From Salipaludibacillus agaradhaerens (GTDB lineage: Bacteria > Bacillota > Bacilli > Bacillales > Salisediminibacteriaceae), in NCBI RefSeq assembly GCF_002019735.1, contig NZ_KV917378.1, positions 1,111,869 through 1,175,868 on the forward strand: 64,000 bases of DNA. Reading direction: 5' to 3'. Within the stretch, counting starts at the first letter, position 1. Each line of letters opens with the position of its first letter. The notes beneath the pieces were generated by a model. The model saw nothing but the letters and a program-made list of their open reading frames with translations, was not told where the DNA came from and did not search any database. Position numbers and translations under genes: made by a program. Shown one piece after another: positions 60,765-64,000 of this stretch.

Positions 60765-61319
60765 ATGAACTGTTTAAAAACAATCTCAGTAGAGAACCAA
60801 TTTGGCAAGCTAAGGCTTTCGTTTCTATCCGCCATTATTATGATGGGCTATTTTTTGATCTTTTTTATGGTATTTAGAACGTTCTTTCAAAATGTCCCAC
60901 TTGTAGATCATGGCATCCTATTTCTTTTTTTCAGCCTTATAGTTATAATGCCTATTCATTTGCTTTTACATTGCTTTCCTATTTGGCTTACAGGCAAAAA
61001 AGCCACTTTAGGTGTAAGAAAAAGACAGTGGCCTTATTTTTATTATTCTACAAAGCAACCTTTATCTAAATATGTAAGTTTGCTGTCAACTGCCGCACCA
61101 GCGTTTACTCTAACGATTTTATCTATCATAGGCGCCATCATATTTCCGCATCTCGTACATTATATTGCCATGATGTCTGCATTTAATATGGGGATTTGCG
61201 TGTATGATTACTTAAACTTTAGACAAATTAGACGGGCGCCAAGACAATGTCTTATTGAAGAAACTCGGGATGGTTTTTACGTTTTATCACCAGCCATGAA
61301 AGATAATTCTCCTGTATAA
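60765..61319 (+). CDS. DUF3267-like membrane protein lacking the HExxH motif
   Basis: A 184-residue protein with four hydrophobic segments (about 19-41, 47-72, 103-125 and 130-145). It resembles DUF3267, whose members usually carry HExxH in the second segment; here the same place reads IHLLLHC, without the glutamate. It therefore should not be an active zinc protease. A Glu/Arg-poor tail follows. GGAGG precedes the ATG. A promoter-like TTGATT-17-TAAATT lies about 100 bases upstream. Function unknown; assignment is by overall likeness and locus next to scoC. Confidence 0.6.
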   Translation: MNCLKTISVENQFGKLRLSFLSAIIMMGYFLIFFMVFRTFFQNVPLVDHGILFLFFSLIVIMPIHLLLHCFPIWLTGKKATLGVRKRQWPYFYYSTKQPLSKYVSLLSTAAPAFTLTILSIIGAIIFPHLVHYIAMMSAFNMGICVYDYLNFRQIRRAPRQCLIEETRDGFYVLSPAMKDNSPV

Positions 61320-61350
61320 AGATGGATTTAAATAGCTAAAATGAAATATT

Positions 61351-61462
61351 TATAAAACGAACCTTCAATCAACATTAGCGTCCGTTAGCTTCCACCTAAA
61401 TAAATTTTACCTCTCCTCTCTATTTTGAGCCGGGAGGTATACGGACGGTTATCTTTGATAAA
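61351..61462 (+). repeat. Dispersed repeat R2, copy E
   Basis: TATAAAACGAACCTTCAATC to GGACGGTTATCTTTGATAAA. It keeps ATTAGCGTCCGTTAGC, CTCCTCTCTATTTTGAGCCG and GGAGGTATACGGACGG. A few bases are missing near the 5' end (CAGG lost). It follows the DUF3267-like gene. Confidence 0.8.
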
Positions 61463-61463
61463 T

Positions 61464-61503
61464 GTGACCTCTGCAGAGTTTTACCTCAAAAGTTTGCAGA
61501 GGT
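61464..61503 (-). terminator. Terminator after the YpmS-family gene
   Basis: ACCTCTGCA pairs with TGCAGAGGT (61467-61475 with 61495-61503) across a 19-base loop. The T tract is weak on the minus strand. Confidence 0.55.
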
Positions 61504-61515
61504 ATTTATATATCA

Positions 61516-62103
61516 CTACTGTATAAAGCGAATATCAAATGCAATGTCATCTAATGACAAATCAAACGATGTTACCTTTATTTCCACGTTTTCCGACATC
61601 CCTTCCCTTACATTCACATATAATTTTTGTTCATTTGGAATAACACTGATCCATTCCGGTAAATCTGTCCGTGATTCAATCAGTTCGAACACTCTCGTTG
61701 AAGGGAGGCTAATGTTTCCGACGCTGAAGGACTCTTCTAATAGTTCAATATTACCTTCATCAGTCACATGAGGTGATAAAATCATATAAATAGGTAAGGT
61801 GATGCCAAAAGCATCTACTGTTGCTTCAAAATATACAGCATCATCAATATAGATGCTGTAAAACTCCGTCCCTTCTTCGTTATTCAACTTATTTTGCAAC
61901 CAGAAGTTTAAGTCTTCTGTTGACGTCTCTACGGAGAATGAGGCTCCTTCTTTATCCGTAATATGTGGAGGAACAAAGTCATTCGATGATGTATTAGGTA
62001 GCCCGAAATAAAGCCAACCAACTGCTGACATTATGACTAAAACAACTGTAGCAGTTAATATAAAAAAAGCGTTTCGCCATTTATTTAGTGATGTCCTCAT
62101 CAT
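61516..62103 (-). CDS. YpmS-family (DUF2140) membrane-anchored protein
   Basis: A 195-residue protein with an N-terminal membrane anchor (about 12-32) and an extracytoplasmic domain. The phrases SVETSTEDLNFWLQNKL, FGITLPIYMILSP and the ending DIRF fit the YpmS family. Function is unknown in B. subtilis. AGGGAGG lies directly before two adjacent ATG codons; the second (62100) is better spaced. B. subtilis ypmS is elsewhere, so this copy is displaced. Confidence 0.8.
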   Translation of the reverse strand: MMRTSLNKWRNAFFILTATVVLVIMSAVGWLYFGLPNTSSNDFVPPHITDKEGASFSVETSTEDLNFWLQNKLNNEEGTEFYSIYIDDAVYFEATVDAFGITLPIYMILSPHVTDEGNIELLEESFSVGNISLPSTRVFELIESRTDLPEWISVIPNEQKLYVNVREGMSENVEIKVTSFDLSLDDIAFDIRFIQ

Positions 62104-62515
62104 AACCTCCCTAAGTCAGATCCCTCTTTAATTGGAAAGTGAGATTTCTTGATTCCCGTAAAGGGATATCTTTGTTACAATAGAGATATTATCGGCACTC
62201 TCCGTCTTGCTTAATTAGTCTCGTTCCCTTTTTTACTAAAGAAAAACTTAGTCATCACATGGTTAAGTAAAGCTTGTTCCGTTGTGAGCTACTCTCAATG
62301 ATAAGAAATGACTACCTTAGTCTATCTATTATTATTAACAGCAGGAGCTTGCTTAGACATCTTTAGACCATTCAGTTGATTTATTTTTTTCCAGGGCCAA
62401 GAGATCAACTTTGTAAGACAATACAAAAAAGAATAGCAGGCAATAAAGCTCTTTTACTATCCAATATTCTATTAACTGAGAATTCAGGATAAATTTTAAA
62501 ATTGGGGGTTACTGA
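62104..62515. other. Intergenic interval before the small membrane ORF
   Basis: About 410 bases, AT-rich, with no supportable ORF, repeat or terminator. It must hold the promoters of the YpmS gene (minus) and the small ORF (+), but I see no clear sigma-A boxes. Confidence 0.5.
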
Positions 62516-62695
62516 ATGTATTTACCATTCCTTTTATTTGCCACCTTCTATTTATTCATCATTAATTCAATGACGAACTCTTTATGCATACAAAAAGAAA
62601 TTCCTGAAGAGCGGCAAGCAAAAGTCTTTCGAACGATTAATGTTCTTATAACCATTCTTATAACATCGTCTTTCTTTAGAATTTTCATGACATAA
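62516..62695 (+). CDS. Small hydrophobic protein of 59 aa, unrecognised
   Basis: An ORF of 59 codons starting MYLPFLLFATFYLFIINS and ending ITSSFFRIFMT, with two hydrophobic segments (about 2-20 and 41-57) and a charged loop (IQKEIPEERQAKVFR) between. GGGGG lies about seven bases before the ATG. Its stop codon lies inside the first bases of R2 copy F. I do not recognise a family. The two-helix layout and ribosome site make it plausible; codon choice is ordinary. Confidence 0.5.
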   Translation: MYLPFLLFATFYLFIINSMTNSLCIQKEIPEERQAKVFRTINVLITILITSSFFRIFMT

Positions 62696-62783
62696 AACGA
62701 ACCTTTAATCAGGACTTTATGGTCCGTTATCTCTCCTCTCTATTTTGATCTAGGAGTTTTACGGACAAATCTGTGTTAAATAA
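62692..62783 (+). repeat. Dispersed repeat R2, copy F (shortened)
   Basis: ATAAAACGAACCTTTAATCAGG to ATCTGTGTTAAATA. About 20 central bases are missing relative to D, but TTATGGTCCGTTATC, CTCCTCTCTATTTTGATC and TTTTACGGAC are clear. It overlaps the stop codon of the small ORF. Confidence 0.75.
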
Positions 62784-62816
62784 AAACTTGGCATATTGTT
62801 GTATGCCAAGTTTTCT
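62782..62816. terminator. Bidirectional terminator between small ORF and YjcZ gene
   Basis: AACTTGGCATA pairs with TATGCCAAGTT around a 6-base loop. T follows on the + strand and TTTTTATTT on the minus strand. Confidence 0.8.
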
Positions 62817-62831
62817 CTTATTGACGTTCTT

Positions 62832-62918
62832 TTAATACCACCAGGAAGCTCCAACTATAACAAGAAGAATAAATAGTACGACTATTAACGCAAAGCCGCT
62901 ATGGTAGTGATGTCCCAT
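62832..62918 (-). CDS. YjcZ-family sporulation microprotein (copy 1)
   Basis: A 28-residue protein, MGHHYHSGFALIVVLFILL then VIVGASWWY. This is the YjcZ layout: a short His-rich polar head, GFALIVVLFILL, and a hydrophobic tail that spans a membrane. GGGAGG precedes the ATG. Family members are small spore-associated proteins of unknown role. A near-identical paralogue lies just upstream. Confidence 0.88.
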   Translation of the reverse strand: MGHHYHSGFALIVVLFILLVIVGASWWY

Positions 62919-62960
62919 ATCGTCACCTCCCTTAGCACTTATCCACTGGGTATGCTCAAA

Positions 62961-63047
62961 TTAATAAGCCCAAGATGCGCCAATGATCACCAACAAAATA
63001 AACAGCACGACTAACAATGCAAAGCCTGAATGATATGAATGTGACAT
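62961..63047 (-). CDS. YjcZ-family sporulation microprotein (copy 2)
   Basis: A 28-residue protein, MSHSYHSGFALLVVLFILL then VIIGASWAY, differing from copy 1 at eight or so positions. AAGGAGG lies seven bases before the ATG; an ATG two codons earlier overlaps poorly. It is 42 bases upstream of copy 1 on the same strand, so the two are likely a tandem duplication, and copy 1 has its own ribosome site. Confidence 0.88.
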   Translation of the reverse strand: MSHSYHSGFALLVVLFILLVIIGASWAY

Positions 63048-63237
63048 GTACATTCCTCCTTATTTTAACGTTCATTACATCTTATTTCGGTCACGAAATC
63101 ACGTATAGTCATTTGTCACGATTTTTGAAAGAAAACGGAAAATCTGTGTAATCGTTCAGAAGTCGTACCAAAACTAAGCAGTATGTGCTATATTTATACA
63201 GGAAAGAAAAGATAAAAATTGAGTAGGAGTGACCATA

Positions 63238-64000
63238 TTGAAGAAATCTTCATTAGTTATGGCGGTAGCAAGTATTATGGTAATTAGTGCATGCAGTAAT
63301 GATTCAGAGGCTGGGACAGACAATAGTACCGTTATTGTTGAGACAAGTGCCGGAGAGGTAACAGAAGGAGAACTTGTTGCAGCCCTTAAAAATGATTATG
63401 GAAGTCATGCCCTGCAAATGCTCGTAATGGACAAAGCGATTGCTTCTGAAGCTGAGAATTTTGACATTTCAGAAGAAGATATCGATGAGCAAATTGAAGA
63501 GTTTATGGATACGGTCGGTGTATCTTCCGAAGAAGAGCTTTATGAAATGTTACAAATGCAAGGCATTAATGATAAAGACATGCTACGAAAAAACATTTTA
63601 ACACAGCTAGTTCTTGAAAATCGTGTTGGTATGGTTGGCGAACCTACGGATGAAGAGTTACAAGAAGAATACGATAAAGGTGAAACAGTTGAAGCTAGAC
63701 ATATCCTTGTAGAAGATGAAGAAACAGCTCTTGAGCTTATTCAAGAATTAGAAGATGGCGCAGATTTTGCTGAACTGGCTGAGGAAAATTCTCAAGACCC
63801 TGGATCGGCTGTAGAAGGTGGTAATTTAGGTTCATTCACTCGCGGAAGTATGACGCCTCCTTTTGAAGAAGTTGCTTTTTCTCTTGAAGAAGGCGAAATG
63901 AGCGAACCAGTTAAAACATCATTTGGCTATCACATTATCGAAGTGCTGGACCGTACAGCTTTCGAAGACGATTTTGAAGAAGTCAAAGAACAGCTTCTTG
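63238..64000 (+). CDS. prsA: Foldase lipoprotein PrsA (partial, 3' end outside window)
   Basis: PrsA is the extracytoplasmic peptidyl-prolyl isomerase that folds secreted proteins after SecDF export. 254 codons are present. The signal peptide ends in a lipobox with C19 (VISAC), followed by a SurA-like N-terminal domain and a parvulin domain from about 150 ([42 protein letters not shown]). It is strikingly acidic. The start is TTG at 63238 with TAGGAG about eight bases upstream. It lies in the scoC-prsA neighbourhood as in B. subtilis. Confidence 0.95.
   Translation, partial: MKKSSLVMAVASIMVISACSNDSEAGTDNSTVIVETSAGEVTEGELVAALKNDYGSHALQMLVMDKAIASEAENFDISEEDIDEQIEEFMDTVGVSSEEELYEMLQMQGINDKDMLRKNILTQLVLENRVGMVGEPTDEELQEEYDKGETVEARHILVEDEETALELIQELEDGADFAELAEENSQDPGSAVEGGNLGSFTRGSMTPPFEEVAFSLEEGEMSEPVKTSFGYHIIEVLDRTAFEDDFEEVKEQLL

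Overview
The window looks like a chromosomal segment of a low-GC, endospore-forming Bacillaceae. Almost every recognisable gene has a Bacillus subtilis-type counterpart in Bacillus-type order. Sporulation genes are spread through it (rsfA, spoVB, bofC, safA, spo0B, a YhcN/YlaJ lipoprotein, two YjcZ microproteins). Acidic secreted proteins and the dispersed repeats would fit the alkaliphilic or halotolerant Bacillaceae, but that placement is inference. There are no tRNA or rRNA genes, no recognisable insertion sequence or prophage, and no CRISPR array.

Layout. From 1 to about 41.7 kb the order follows the B. subtilis mnmA-to-spo0B arm, read mainly on the minus strand: mnmA (cut by the edge), iscS, cymR, a YczE-type membrane protein, rarA, then an insert of rsfA and lutCBA. 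Next come a 6S RNA gene, aspS and hisS behind a T-box leader, yrzK, dtd, relA, apt, recJ, a LapA-like protein, a cation diffusion facilitator, secF and secD as two genes, comN, a DUF368 protein, spoVB, a DUF421 protein, an ArsB/NhaD-type carrier, a TIGR04086 membrane protein, yajC, tgt, queA, a DUF2905 protein, ruvB, ruvA, bofC, yebC, the YhcN/YlaJ lipoprotein, safA, pheA, pheB, obg and spo0B. From about 44.5 kb the order switches to another B. subtilis neighbourhood (hem/ecs/prsA): hemY, hemH, hemE, pbpF, ccdA, yhaA, ecsC, ecsB, ecsA, hit, serC, scoC, a DUF3267 protein, a YpmS protein, small sporulation ORFs, and prsA (cut by the edge). The junction carries a soluble histidine kinase and a ureohydrolase-fold enzyme.

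How the genes work together. mnmA, iscS and cymR link sulfur mobilisation, tRNA 2-thiolation and cysteine control. tgt and queA make queuosine. hisS/aspS, dtd and relA cover charging, proofreading and the stringent response. recJ, ruvA, ruvB and rarA handle DNA recombination and repair. secD, secF, yajC and prsA serve protein export. hemE, hemH and hemY are the late haem steps. rsfA, spoVB, bofC, safA, spo0B, the kinase and scoC are sporulation or transition-state functions. lutABC is the L-lactate oxidation complex, with a CcpA-type operator in front.

Less ordinary items: six copies of a roughly 90-160 bp repeat, all in the same orientation as the + strand gene before them; a second repeat with two copies; a terminator-like hairpin between apt and relA that belongs to no annotated gene; a hisS T-box whose acceptor-pairing base does not suit a normal tRNA-His; a class F sortase overlapping the gene of its probable LPxTG substrate; and a ureohydrolase with Cys where a metal-binding Asp is usual.
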